This document shows, piece after piece, positions 1 through 8,942 of a stretch of DNA of 31,669 nucleotides; within the stretch, counting starts at the first letter, position 1; each line of letters starts with the position of its first letter. A model generated the notes under the pieces. The model was not told the DNA's origin. It did no database searches and saw only the letters and a list, made by a program, of their open reading frames with translations. Source of the stretch: Desulfurivibrio alkaliphilus. GTDB taxonomy: Bacteria; Desulfobacterota; Desulfobulbia; Desulfobulbales; Desulfurivibrionaceae. The position numbers and the translations under genes were made by a program. The DNA lies in contig DSDS01000111.1 in the NCBI GenBank assembly GCA_011048585.1, positions 1-31,669 on the forward strand. The letters are read 5' to 3'.

Positions 1-1131
1 CACCCGGGCGGTCACTCCCAATTCCTTGAGCAGCTCCGCCAGTTCTTCGCAGTGGCGGACCCGGTCGCTGACCACCAAAATGGTATTTTCGCTCCGGTTG
101 GGTTCGCCGGCGTTTTCCCGTCGGCGGTCGCTTTGGTCGGCCCGGGAGGCGGGTTTTTTGCCGCCAACTCCCGCCTCCCGGGCGATATCTTCGGCAATCT
201 GCCGGTTCCTGGCCTTGTCGGCGGTCAGGGCCTGGATCAGAGCCTGGTAGTTGCCCCGATAGGTGTGGCGAAAGGAGGTGGAACGCTGAATCAGTTCCGC
301 CTTGAGAATCGCCCCGCTGCGCTGGAGATCGTCGGTGTCGATCCGATGGGACCGGTCGCCCAGGTAGAAATTGATCAGGTCGGTGAGGCCGTCGCGGCGA
401 AAGGCGGTGGCCGACAGCCCCAGCATGTAGCGGCAATCGAAACGGGTTACCACCTCGGTGAAGAGGGTGGCGGGTACCCGGTGGCATTCATCGACACAGA
501 GCTGACCGAAACGCGCCGTCAACTCGTCCAGCCGACGGCGGGCCGAGTTGACGATAGCCACGGTCACCGGTTTGATCCGGTGGTGGCCATCCCCCAGCAA
601 GCCGGCCTCCACCGCCAGAAACTCCTCGATCCGCTCCGCCCACTGATAGAGCAGCTCCTTAGTGTGGACCAGAACGATGGTGGGCTGGCGGCGGGCGGCG
701 AACAGCGCGCAGGCGATCACCGTTTTGCCGGAGCCGGTGCCCGCTTCCAGCACCCCGAAGTCCCGTTGGCAGACGGCGGTCAGGGCCTGCTGCTGGTAAG
801 GGCGCAACTCACCCTGGAATTGAAGGTCGGTATACGGGCAGAGCCGGCGTATATCATCAATTTCCGGGGCGGGCCTTCCGGCCTGACGGCAGAGTAAAAG
901 GGCTCGGCGGGCAAACCCCCGGGGAAATTCAAGCCCGGTGGCACTCTCCCGGTAAAAGTGCAGCCGGGGTTGCAGCTGTTTGCCGATCCAGCGCCCATAC
1001 TTGCGGGCGTCGCGATATTTGGGATTTTCCAGGGTCAGCTCTTGTTTGAGGATCGCCAGCAGTTCCCGGTCGGCGCCGCTCAGTCGGGCCTGGTGATCAA
1101 CGGTCAGTCGCATGGTTTCTTCTCGGCTCAT
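1..1131 (-). CDS. DEAD/DEAH (DECH) box superfamily 2 helicase, C-terminal part beyond the left edge
   Basis: The minus-strand frame is open from 1131 to the window edge (377 codons) and has no stop inside, so the gene is truncated by the window. Residues about 107-120 carry a Q-motif-like stretch (GELRPYQQQAL). Walker A GTGSGKT is at 131-137, followed by the DECH form of motif II (VDECHR) and motif III SAT. These are the marks of an SF2 helicase of the DEAD/DEAH family protein type, an ATP-driven nucleic-acid translocase. The RecA2 domain begins near the edge (ILVVSDRV). About 100 residues before the helicase core form an unassigned N-terminal domain. The start could also be ATG 1113, which has GAGAAG five bases upstream, whereas ATG 1131 has GAGGG directly abutting it. 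DNA substrate and exact role cannot be read from this part. The gene is divergent from ettA. Confidence 0.85.
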   Translation of the reverse strand, partial: MSREETMRLTVDHQARLSGADRELLAILKQELTLENPKYRDARKYGRWIGKQLQPRLHFYRESATGLEFPRGFARRALLLCRQAGRPAPEIDDIRRLCPYTDLQFQGELRPYQQQALTAVCQRDFGVLEAGTGSGKTVIACALFAARRQPTIVLVHTKELLYQWAERIEEFLAVEAGLLGDGHHRIKPVTVAIVNSARRRLDELTARFGQLCVDECHRVPATLFTEVVTRFDCRYMLGLSATAFRRDGLTDLINFYLGDRSHRIDTDDLQRSGAILKAELIQRSTSFRHTYRGNYQALIQALTADKARNRQIAEDIAREAGVGGKKPASRADQSDRRRENAGEPNRSENTILVVSDRVRHCEELAELLKELGVTARV

Positions 1132-1146
1132 CCCTCGTTGGTTGTA

Positions 1147-1159
1147 GCAAACTGTTTGC
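1147..1159. repeat. 13-bp palindrome upstream of the helicase gene
   Basis: GCAAAC-T-GTTTGC is a perfect dyad with six-base arms around one central base. It lies 15 bp upstream of the helicase ATG at 1131 and directly abuts a second dyad at 1159-1175. Its size and position fit an operator, but no regulator is identified. Confidence 0.4.
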
Positions 1160-1188
1160 CTCAAGATGCTTGAGGGGAGATTTTTTTT
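1159..1188 (+). terminator. Hairpin followed by eight T residues
   Basis: CCTCAAG and CTTGAGG (1159-1165 and 1169-1175) form a perfect 7-bp stem with a 3-base loop. GGAGA and then T8 (1181-1188) follow on the plus strand. No plus-strand gene ends here, so it may block stray transcription toward ettA, act as an attenuator, or be an operator dyad next to the T-tract. The five-base gap between stem and T-run makes it a weak terminator. Confidence 0.35.
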
Positions 1189-1214
1189 CAACAAGAAGTT
1201 ACCCGGCTTGCCCC

Positions 1215-1244
1215 TTGCCAAAAGGAAAAAAACAATGGTATTGT
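1215..1244 (+). promoter_or_regulatory. Candidate sigma-70 promoter of ettA
   Basis: TTGCCA (1215-1220), an 18-bp spacer and TATTGT (1239-1244) resemble -35 and -10 boxes. The predicted start of transcription is about 45 bp before the ettA ATG. It is the best match in the 164-bp divergent region, judged by eye only. Confidence 0.35.
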
Positions 1245-1295
1245 GCGAGTTTTATTAGTGTTTGGCCGCCAAGACAAACCAAGGGGTATAATTCC

Positions 1296-2981
1296 ATGAG
1301 CAACGAGCCTGACAAGATTATCTATTCGATGATCAAGGTAAGCAAATTTTACGAAAAGAAGCCGATCCTCAAGGATATCAGCCTTTCCTACTTTTATGGG
1401 GCCAAGATCGGTGTGTTGGGCATGAACGGTTCCGGCAAGTCCTCGCTGCTCCGCATTCTGGCCGGCGAGGACAAGGAGTTCAACGGCGAGACCCATATCT
1501 CGCCGGGCTATACCGTGGGCTACCTGCCCCAGGAGCCGCGCCTGGATGACTCCTGCACTGTGCGCCAGATCGTGGAGCAGGGGGTGCAGGAGACCGTCGA
1601 TCTGGTCAACGAGTTCAACGAAATCAACCTGAAGTTCGCCGAACCGATGGATGACGCAGCCATGGACAAACTGATCGCCCGCCAGGCCCAGGTCCAGGAG
1701 AAGCTTGACGCCTTGGATGCCTGGGATCTTGACGCCCGGCTGGAGATGGCCATGGACGCCCTCCGCTGTCCCCCGTCGGACAGCCCGGTTGAGGTTCTTT
1801 CCGGCGGGGAGAAGCGGCGGGTGGCCCTCTGCCGCCTGCTCCTCCAGAAGCCGGACATTCTGCTGCTGGACGAACCCACCAACCACCTCGATGCCGAGAC
1901 CGTGGCCTGGCTGGAACATCACCTCCAGCGCTACCCCGGCACGGTGATCGCGGTTACCCATGACCGCTATTTTCTCGACAACGTGGCCGGCTGGATCCTG
2001 GAACTGGATCGGGGGCATGGCATTCCCTGGAAAGGCAACTACTCCTCCTGGCTGGAGCAGAAGGGCAAACGTCTGGCCCGGGAGGAGAAGCAGGAGAGTG
2101 ATCGCCAGAAGACCCTGGCCCGGGAGTTGGAGTGGATCAGGATGAGCCCCAAGGGGCGGCACGCCAAGGCCAAGTCCCGGATCAAGGCCTACGAAGAGTT
2201 GCTGGGGCAGGAGGGGGAAAAGCGGGCCAAGGACCTGGAGATTTATATCCCTCCCGGCCCCAGGTTGGGCAAGACGGTGATCGAGGCCGAGAAGCTGACC
2301 AAGTCTTTTGGCGAGCGGCTGCTTTTTGAAAACCTCTCCTTCTCCTTGCCGCCGGGTGGAATTGTCGGGGTGATCGGCCCCAACGGGGCCGGCAAGAGCA
2401 CCCTGTTCAAGCTGATCACTGGCCAGGAGCAGCCCGATGCCGGTACCATCCGCATCGCCGATGCGGTGAAACTGGCGGCGGTGGACCAGAGCCGGGACGT
2501 TCTTGATCCCGAGGAAACTATCTGGCAGGCGATCACCGAGGGACAGGAAACCATCACCCTGGGTAACCGCGAGGTCAACTCCCGGGCCTACGTGGCCCGT
2601 TTCAACTTCTCCGGCAGCGAACAGCAGCGCAAGGTGGGGGTGATGTCCGGCGGCCAGCGCAATCGGGTCCATCTGGCCCGGATGCTTAAATCGGGGGCCA
2701 ACGTGCTGCTCCTCGACGAGCCGACCAACGATCTCGATGTAAACACCCTGCGGGCCCTGGAGGAGGCTTTGGAGAATTTCGCCGGCTGCGCGGTGGTTAT
2801 CAGCCATGACCGCTGGTTTCTCGATCGGATCGCCACCCACATGCTGGCCTTCGAGGGCAACTCCCAGGTGGTCTGGTTCGACGGCAACTACACCGAATAT
2901 GAGGAGGATCGGCGCCGGCGTTTGGGGGCCGAGGCCGATCAGCCCCACCGGATCAAATATCGCCACCTTACCCGGGCCTGA
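1296..2981 (+). CDS. ettA: ABC-F protein, energy-dependent translational throttle EttA
   Basis: EttA binds the ribosomal E site and gates the first elongation step according to ATP/ADP level. It acts in the cytosol and has no membrane domain. The 561-residue protein (family about 555) has two ABC domains. The first has Walker A GMNGSGKSS (42-50), signature LSGGEKRR (168-175) and Walker B with E193 in LLLDEPTNHLD. The second has Walker A GPNGAGKST (361-369), signature SGGQRNR (451-457) and E475. The charged linker between them (about 240-320, with KGRHAKAKSR) is the P-site tRNA-interaction motif. The start at ATG 1296 is chosen because AAGGGG lies nine bases upstream and the protein then begins as EttA does. 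An in-frame extension to 1170 looks non-coding. The stop overlaps the next gene's ATG. Confidence 0.96.
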   Translation: MSNEPDKIIYSMIKVSKFYEKKPILKDISLSYFYGAKIGVLGMNGSGKSSLLRILAGEDKEFNGETHISPGYTVGYLPQEPRLDDSCTVRQIVEQGVQETVDLVNEFNEINLKFAEPMDDAAMDKLIARQAQVQEKLDALDAWDLDARLEMAMDALRCPPSDSPVEVLSGGEKRRVALCRLLLQKPDILLLDEPTNHLDAETVAWLEHHLQRYPGTVIAVTHDRYFLDNVAGWILELDRGHGIPWKGNYSSWLEQKGKRLAREEKQESDRQKTLARELEWIRMSPKGRHAKAKSRIKAYEELLGQEGEKRAKDLEIYIPPGPRLGKTVIEAEKLTKSFGERLLFENLSFSLPPGGIVGVIGPNGAGKSTLFKLITGQEQPDAGTIRIADAVKLAAVDQSRDVLDPEETIWQAITEGQETITLGNREVNSRAYVARFNFSGSEQQRKVGVMSGGQRNRVHLARMLKSGANVLLLDEPTNDLDVNTLRALEEALENFAGCAVVISHDRWFLDRIATHMLAFEGNSQVVWFDGNYTEYEEDRRRRLGAEADQPHRIKYRHLTRA

Positions 2982-5107
2982 TGACGATCCGCTGGAAAAT
3001 ATTTCTGGCCTGTTTGTCGGCGGCGGCAACCATTGCCCTGGTGGTACTGCTGGATTTTGGCGGTCGCTGGCTGGCGGCGGCGGTGGCGCTGCTCGCCGGA
3101 GTGGGGCTGGCGTGTTACCTCAGCCGGTTGATCGGCGGTTCCCTGCGCGATGTCGATGAGCGCTTGCGTACCGAGCAGCGTTTGCGGGACAGCGAAGGGC
3201 GGCTCTCTTCCATTCTGCAGAGCCTGGGGGCCGGGGTGATCGCCACCGACCAGCAGGGTCGGGTGGCCTTCCTTAATCCGGTGGCTGAACGCCTCACCGG
3301 CTGGGATCTGGTCGATGCCCTGAATCAGCCGGTTGGCGAGGTGTTGGATCTGGTGGATGAAACCACCGCCCATCCCCTGGAGATCCCCTTGGTTCGGGTG
3401 CTGGAAGAGGGGGAGATCGTCGACTGGGGCAACCATATCCTGTTGCGCTCGCGAATTGGTGCCTCTCGCCCGGTGGCCTGTACCGTGGCTCCCATTGTCA
3501 GCTTTGTCGGGATGATCGGCGCAGTTTTTGTCTTTCGCGACACCAGCAAGGAGCGGGAGGCTCAGCACAACCTGCTGGTCGCCAAAGAGGAGGCGGAGCG
3601 GGCTTCCCGGGCCAAGAGTGAGTTCCTGGCCGGGATGAGTCATGAGATTCGCACCCCCCTCACTGCCATTCTGGGCATGGCTGATCTGCTGGAGCAAACC
3701 GGCTTGAAGCCGGATCAGCGCCGTTATGTGAAGATCTCCCGGGCCGCCGGTGAAAATCTGCTGGATCTGATCAACGGGATTCTTGATCTATCAAAGATAG
3801 AGGCCGGCAAGCTGGAAGTGGAGGTGGTGGAGTTCGATCTGGATCGGCTGGTGCGGCAGCTCTGTGAAATCATGGTCTTGCGGGCCAGCCAGAAAGGGTT
3901 GGAGTTTGTCTGCCGCTCCCGCTGGCCCAGCCCCTGCCCGGTGCTGGGTGATCCCACCCGGATTCGGCAGGTGCTGGTGAACCTGATCGGCAACGCGATC
4001 AAGTTCACCGAAGAGGGCAGGGTGATTGTGGAAACCGCCTATCTGCCCGAGGATGGCCCATCCGCGCCTGACGGTCCCAAACGGTCGCTTTTCCGTTTTG
4101 TGGTCAAGGACACCGGAATCGGGATTCCGCAGGAAAAACAGGAGCTGGTCTTCGACGATTTTGCCCAGGCTAACTCCTCCATCACCCGCTGTTATGGCGG
4201 CACCGGCCTGGGTCTGGCGATCTCCCGTAAGCTGGTACACCTGATGGGCGGGCGGATTGGGCTGGACAGCCGGGAGGGGGTGGGCAGTGTTTTCACGGTG
4301 GAGCTTCCGCTCCCCTTTCAGGAGGCGGTGGGCTTAGGTGACCGGGAGCCGCTCCCGGCCGCCGAACCCGCGCTGAGCAATGGGGCCGAACCGGGCCGGA
4401 TGGATATTCTACTGGCCGAGGATTCGCCGGATAACTGCTTACTCTTCAGCGCCTACCTGCAGGGGACCGGTCATCGCCTGGATCTTGCCGCCAACGGCTA
4501 TGAGGCGGTGGAGAAAATGATGCAGGGCCGTTATGATCTGGTGCTGATGGATATCCAGATGCCGGAGATGGATGGCTACTCGGCCACCCGGGCAATCCGG
4601 GCCTGGGAGGAGCGCCTGGGACGGCCCCGCACCCCGATTCTGGCCCTGACGGCCCACGCCTTTCAAGAAGATGTGCGCAAGAGTCGGGAGGCCGGTTGCG
4701 ACTCCCACCTGGTCAAGCCGATCAAACTGGATGATTTTCTGCGGGCGGTCAACCGCTACCTGCCGGCCAAGGGTGGGAAGAAAAGCGCTGCCGCTCCCGA
4801 GACCTTTGAGGTGGAGGCTTTTGTCGCTGATCTTGTTCCTGGTTACCTGCGCAAGGTGGCCGATGATCTGGGTGGAATCGAAGCGGCCCTGGGTCAGGAC
4901 GACTGGGAGCAGGTCCGATTGCTGGCCCATAACCTGAAGGGCAGTGGTGGGGGCTACGGCTTTGAGCGGTTAAGCTCGCTGGCCGCCGAGTTGGAGGAGG
5001 CCAGCGGAAAACCCGACAGGGAGGCGGCCGCTTCCGTCCTGGCAGAGATGCGACTTTACCTTGACAGGGTTTCTCCGCGGCATGTTATAAAAAGTGCGGC
5101 TTCCTGA
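2981..5107 (+). CDS. Hybrid sensor histidine kinase (2 TM, PAS, HisKA, HATPase, REC, HPt)
   Basis: This 708-residue membrane-anchored kinase has two closely spaced membrane segments (about 5-25 and 30-48) with almost no periplasmic loop. A PAS domain follows (about 72-188). HisKA has the phosphoacceptor H221 in SHEIRTP, and the ATPase domain has its N-box near N338, DTGIG at 377-381 and GGTGLGL at 406-412. The receiver domain (474-595) has phosphoacceptor D524 and switch lysine K579. The C-terminal HPt domain has H650 in AHNLKGSG. All key residues of a full phosphorelay are present. The signal is probably sensed by the cytoplasmic PAS domain or within the membrane. ATG 2981 overlaps the ettA TGA by one base, and no clear ribosome-binding site precedes it, so translation is probably coupled to ettA. 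The partner may be the REC-GGDEF protein downstream. Confidence 0.93.
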   Translation: MTIRWKIFLACLSAAATIALVVLLDFGGRWLAAAVALLAGVGLACYLSRLIGGSLRDVDERLRTEQRLRDSEGRLSSILQSLGAGVIATDQQGRVAFLNPVAERLTGWDLVDALNQPVGEVLDLVDETTAHPLEIPLVRVLEEGEIVDWGNHILLRSRIGASRPVACTVAPIVSFVGMIGAVFVFRDTSKEREAQHNLLVAKEEAERASRAKSEFLAGMSHEIRTPLTAILGMADLLEQTGLKPDQRRYVKISRAAGENLLDLINGILDLSKIEAGKLEVEVVEFDLDRLVRQLCEIMVLRASQKGLEFVCRSRWPSPCPVLGDPTRIRQVLVNLIGNAIKFTEEGRVIVETAYLPEDGPSAPDGPKRSLFRFVVKDTGIGIPQEKQELVFDDFAQANSSITRCYGGTGLGLAISRKLVHLMGGRIGLDSREGVGSVFTVELPLPFQEAVGLGDREPLPAAEPALSNGAEPGRMDILLAEDSPDNCLLFSAYLQGTGHRLDLAANGYEAVEKMMQGRYDLVLMDIQMPEMDGYSATRAIRAWEERLGRPRTPILALTAHAFQEDVRKSREAGCDSHLVKPIKLDDFLRAVNRYLPAKGGKKSAAAPETFEVEAFVADLVPGYLRKVADDLGGIEAALGQDDWEQVRLLAHNLKGSGGGYGFERLSSLAAELEEASGKPDREAAASVLAEMRLYLDRVSPRHVIKSAAS

Positions 5108-5152
5108 TTTTTTGATGGTGCGATTCTGAGTGGTTGGCGATGGGGTTCCGGA

Positions 5153-6154
5153 ATGGGCAAGGGCTCGATACTGATTGTTGATGATGCGCCGGAAAGCCGC
5201 ATCCTGCTGCGGCGGATGCTGGCCGGCTGCGGCTATGGCGCGATCCATGAGGCGGACGGAGCCGCCGCGGTCTTTGCCTTTTTCGGCTTGGATGCCGATG
5301 GGGGCGGGGAACCTCTGAGTCACCTCGATCTTGATCTGATCCTGCTGGATATCGTCATGCCCGGGCTGGATGGCATCGAGGTTTGCCGCCGCCTTAAGGG
5401 GGTGGAAGCCCTGCGGGATATCCCCATCATCATGGTCACGGCGGCCAATGCCGACGAGAATCTGCGCACCGTGTTCGAGATCGGGGCCATGGACTATCTC
5501 CAAAAGCCGGTGAAGAAGGTGGAGCTCTGCGTCCGGGTGAAGTCGGCCCTGCGCTTGAAGGAGGAGATGGATCGGCGGCTGGCCCTGACTCGTGAGCTGG
5601 AGCAGGCCAACCAGCGCCTGCGGCACATGGCCATGGTGGATGGTCTGACCGGGATTGCCAACCGGCGCTGCTTCGACGAGTTCCTCAACCGGGAGTGGCG
5701 GCGCTGCCAGCGCGATGGCTGGTCGATAGCGGTCTGCCTGGCCGATATCGATTTCTTCAAGCTCTACAACGATATCTATGGCCATCTCCAGGGTGATGAT
5801 GTGTTGAAACAGGTGGCGGCGCTCTTTCAGCAGGTGGTCAATCGCCCCGGGGATCTGGTGGCTCGCTTCGGCGGCGAGGAGTTTGTCTTCGTCCTCTCGG
5901 GGGCCGATGCCGAGGGGGCCGGCAAGATCGCCCAGCGGGCCATGGACATGCTGGCCGAGGCGGCCATTCCCCACCTCCACTCCCCGGTCGGCGAACACCT
6001 CACGGTCTGTTTCGGGGTTTCCGCCACCGTTCCCCGCCCAGGCACCTATCCCCGCCTTCTGCTCGACTGCGCCGACAAGGCGTTGTATGATGCCAAGAAA
6101 ATCCGGGGCAATCGGATGGTAACCCTGTTGCCCTCCGTCGATGACTCCCGTTAA
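5153..6154 (+). CDS. Response regulator diguanylate cyclase (REC-GGDEF)
   Basis: This 333-residue protein makes c-di-GMP from two GTP. The N-terminal receiver domain (about 4-125) has acidic residues D10/D11, phosphoacceptor D66 in LLDIVMP, and K118. A short helical linker (about 125-158) leads to the GGDEF domain, which begins at MVDGLTGIANRR. The catalytic loop is GGEEF (240-244). An RPGD inhibitory I-site (231-234) stands exactly five residues before it, so product feedback is expected. The architecture matches single-REC cyclases such as WspR. It lies 45 bp after the hybrid kinase with no terminator between, so it is plausibly co-transcribed and the receiver of the kinase's HPt phosphoryl group. 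That partnership is inferred from position only. Confidence 0.94.
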   Translation: MGKGSILIVDDAPESRILLRRMLAGCGYGAIHEADGAAAVFAFFGLDADGGGEPLSHLDLDLILLDIVMPGLDGIEVCRRLKGVEALRDIPIIMVTAANADENLRTVFEIGAMDYLQKPVKKVELCVRVKSALRLKEEMDRRLALTRELEQANQRLRHMAMVDGLTGIANRRCFDEFLNREWRRCQRDGWSIAVCLADIDFFKLYNDIYGHLQGDDVLKQVAALFQQVVNRPGDLVARFGGEEFVFVLSGADAEGAGKIAQRAMDMLAEAAIPHLHSPVGEHLTVCFGVSATVPRPGTYPRLLLDCADKALYDAKKIRGNRMVTLLPSVDDSR

Positions 6155-6170
6155 CCACGGAGAATAAGCC

Positions 6171-6393
6171 ATGAAATACCTGTAAACAATTTTGTTGTCC
6201 CTGGCCCTGTTGGTTCCCCCCGGAGTTGTCAACGCGCTGGGGCTGGAGGTAGCAGTGGGGGCTGGCAGCAGGATATAAAGATCGATGCCAGCGGGGTCGA
6301 TGCCGACTTCAAGGTGGGCGGGCCATTTTTGAAACCGGATTCGCCTTTTAGTTCCGGTTGGTTGGAGTTTTGCCGGTCCGGATTCCGGGGATG
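6171..6393 (+). pseudogene. Decayed outer-membrane beta-barrel gene (TIGR04219-like), internally deleted
   Basis: A ribosome-binding site (GGAG, 6159-6162) and ATG 6171 are intact, but codon 5 is TAA (6183-6185). Reading TAA as AAA gives a clean signal peptide (MKYLKTILLSLALL...VVNA). The mature start GLEVAVGGWQQD needs a one-base frame change at the G-run 6257-6261. Downstream the other frame continues as IDASGVDADFKVGGPFL and stops at 6391-6393. As I recall the family, the first part matches the N-terminus and the last part the extreme C-terminus of TIGR04219 barrels (about 240 residues). About 160 residues from the middle are therefore absent. Family assignment is from memory of these end motifs. 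A sequencing error could explain the frameshift, but not the missing middle. Confidence 0.65.
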
Positions 6394-6425
6394 AAAAAAG
6401 GGGTTACGAAATTAATCGTAACCCC
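6393..6425 (-). terminator. Rho-independent terminator of tRNA-Lys
   Basis: Read on the minus strand, a stem of about 10 bp (GGGGTTACGA with TCGTAACCCC) with a 6-base AT loop is followed by six T residues (A6 at 6393-6398 on the plus strand). It lies just past the CCA end of the tRNA gene and is a canonical intrinsic terminator. Confidence 0.85.
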
Positions 6426-6436
6426 TTGAATTTACT

Positions 6437-6512
6437 TGGTGGGCCGTCGGGGGCTCGAACCCCAAACCTACTGATTAAGAGTCAGTTGCTCTACCAGTTG
6501 AGCTAACGGCCC
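6437..6512 (-). tRNA. tRNA-Lys (anticodon CUU)
   Basis: The minus strand folds as a cloverleaf. Acceptor arms GGGCCGT (6506-6512) and ACGGCCC (6441-6447) pair over 7 bp. The D-loop has AGCTCAACTGGTAGAGC. The anticodon stem ACTGA/TCAGT encloses loop CTCTTAA with anticodon CTT. The T-arm is GGGGTTCGAGCCCC. The discriminator A and an encoded CCA tail are present, giving 76 nt in all. Codons read are AAG. Confidence 0.97.
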
Positions 6513-6542
6513 TTCGCGAACTGGTCAAGCCGCGAAGCAGTT

Positions 6543-6571
6543 TATTTAGCATACCATAGTTAACGCGTCAA
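6543..6571 (-). promoter_or_regulatory. Sigma-70 promoter of tRNA-Lys
   Basis: On the minus strand TTGACG (6566-6571), a 17-bp spacer and TAAATA (6543-6548) make a strong -35/-10 pair. The predicted transcription start is about 25 bp before the tRNA 5' end. The promoter ends 18 bp from the divergent ATG at 6590, so it shares space with the leader of the next gene. Confidence 0.75.
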
Positions 6572-6589
6572 GCATGAAGAGGGAATAAA

Positions 6590-7779
6590 ATGGCCAAGGT
6601 TTTGATTATCGGAGCCGGCGGGGTGGGTAGCGTGGTGGCCCATAAATGTGCCCAGGTGCCGGAGGTTTTCGCGGAGATCGTGCTGGCCAGCCGCACGGTG
6701 AGCAAATGTGAGGCCATTGCCGCCTCGATCAAGGAGCGTACCGGCCGTCGGATCGAGGTGGCCCGGGTTGATGCCGATCAGGTGCCGGAGCTGGTGGCCC
6801 TGATCAACCGGGTCAAACCGGAACTGGTCCTCAACCTGGCCTTGCCCTACCAGGATTTGACCATTATGGACGCCTGCCTGGAGTGCGGGGTCGACTATCT
6901 CGATACCGCCAACTACGAACCTCCCGACGAGGCCAAGTTCAGCTACTCCTGGCAATGGCCCTACCATGACCGTTTCAAGGCCAAGAGCCTGATGGCCCTG
7001 CTGGGTAGCGGCTTCGACCCGGGGGTGACCAATGTTTATGCCGCTTACGCCGCCAAGCACTATTTCGATGAGATCCATTACATCGACATCCTTGATGCCA
7101 ACGCCGGCGATCACGGCCATCCCTTTGCCACCAACTTCAATCCCGAGATCAATATTCGGGAGGTGACCGCCAAGGGGCGCTACTGGGAAGAGGGCCAGTG
7201 GCGGGAGACCGAGCCGCTGAGCATTAAGCAGAGCTTCGATTTCCCTCAGATCGGCCCCAAAAACGCCTATCTGATGTACCACGAGGAGCTGGAATCTCTG
7301 GTTAAGAATATCAAGGGGCTGAAAAGAATCCGTTTCTGGATGACCTTTTCCGACAACTACCTCAAGCATCTGGAAGTGCTGCAGAACGTGGGGATGACCG
7401 CCATCGAGCCGGTGATGTTCCAGGGTCGGGAGATTGTGCCGATCCAGTTCCTCAAGGCGCTGCTGCCCGATCCCGCCTCTTTGGGGCCGCGGACCAAGGG
7501 CAAGACCTGTATCGGCAACGTGATGGAAGGGGTCAAGAATGGCAAGCCCCGCAAGATCTATATCTACAATGTCTGCGATCACGAGGAGTGCTACCGCGAA
7601 GTGGGCAGCCAGGCGATCTCCTACACCACCGGGGTCCCGGCGATGATCGGGGCGATGATGATCCTGCGGGGTCACTGGAAAAAGGCCGGGGTGTTTAACA
7701 TGGAGCAACTCGACCCCGATCCCTTCATGGAAGAGCTCAATCTTCACGGCTTGCCCTGGGAAGTGCGGGAGTTGCCGGT

Positions 7780-7783
<4 letters not shown>
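6590..7783 (+). CDS. Carboxy(nor)spermidine dehydrogenase (saccharopine dehydrogenase family)
   Basis: The enzyme condenses aspartate beta-semialdehyde with putrescine (or diaminopropane) and reduces the Schiff base with NAD(P)H to carboxyspermidine (or carboxynorspermidine). The 397-residue protein begins with a Rossmann fold, MAKVLIIGAGGVGS, whose GxGxxG lies at about 8-13, and has the family's ASRT segment after strand two. Length and order fit carboxynorspermidine synthase rather than true lysine-pathway saccharopine dehydrogenase. The decisive clue is the next gene, its decarboxylase partner, which overlaps or abuts it. ATG 6590 has AGAGGGA six bases upstream. The pair replaces the S-adenosylmethionine decarboxylase route to spermidine. 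Whether the product is spermidine or norspermidine cannot be told from sequence. Confidence 0.9.
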
Positions 7784-8937
<1,154 letters not shown>

Positions 8938-8942
8938 TCGGC

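Noticed and set aside
52..897. Long plus-strand open frame (281 codons) over the helicase
   Set aside because: The opposite strand carries clear helicase motifs through the same bases. The plus frame shows no family motif and is a GC-rich shadow.
1188..3029. 613-codon minus-strand open frame over ettA
   Set aside because: The protein is low-complexity Gly/Leu/His-rich text with no recognisable domain, and EttA on the plus strand is certain.
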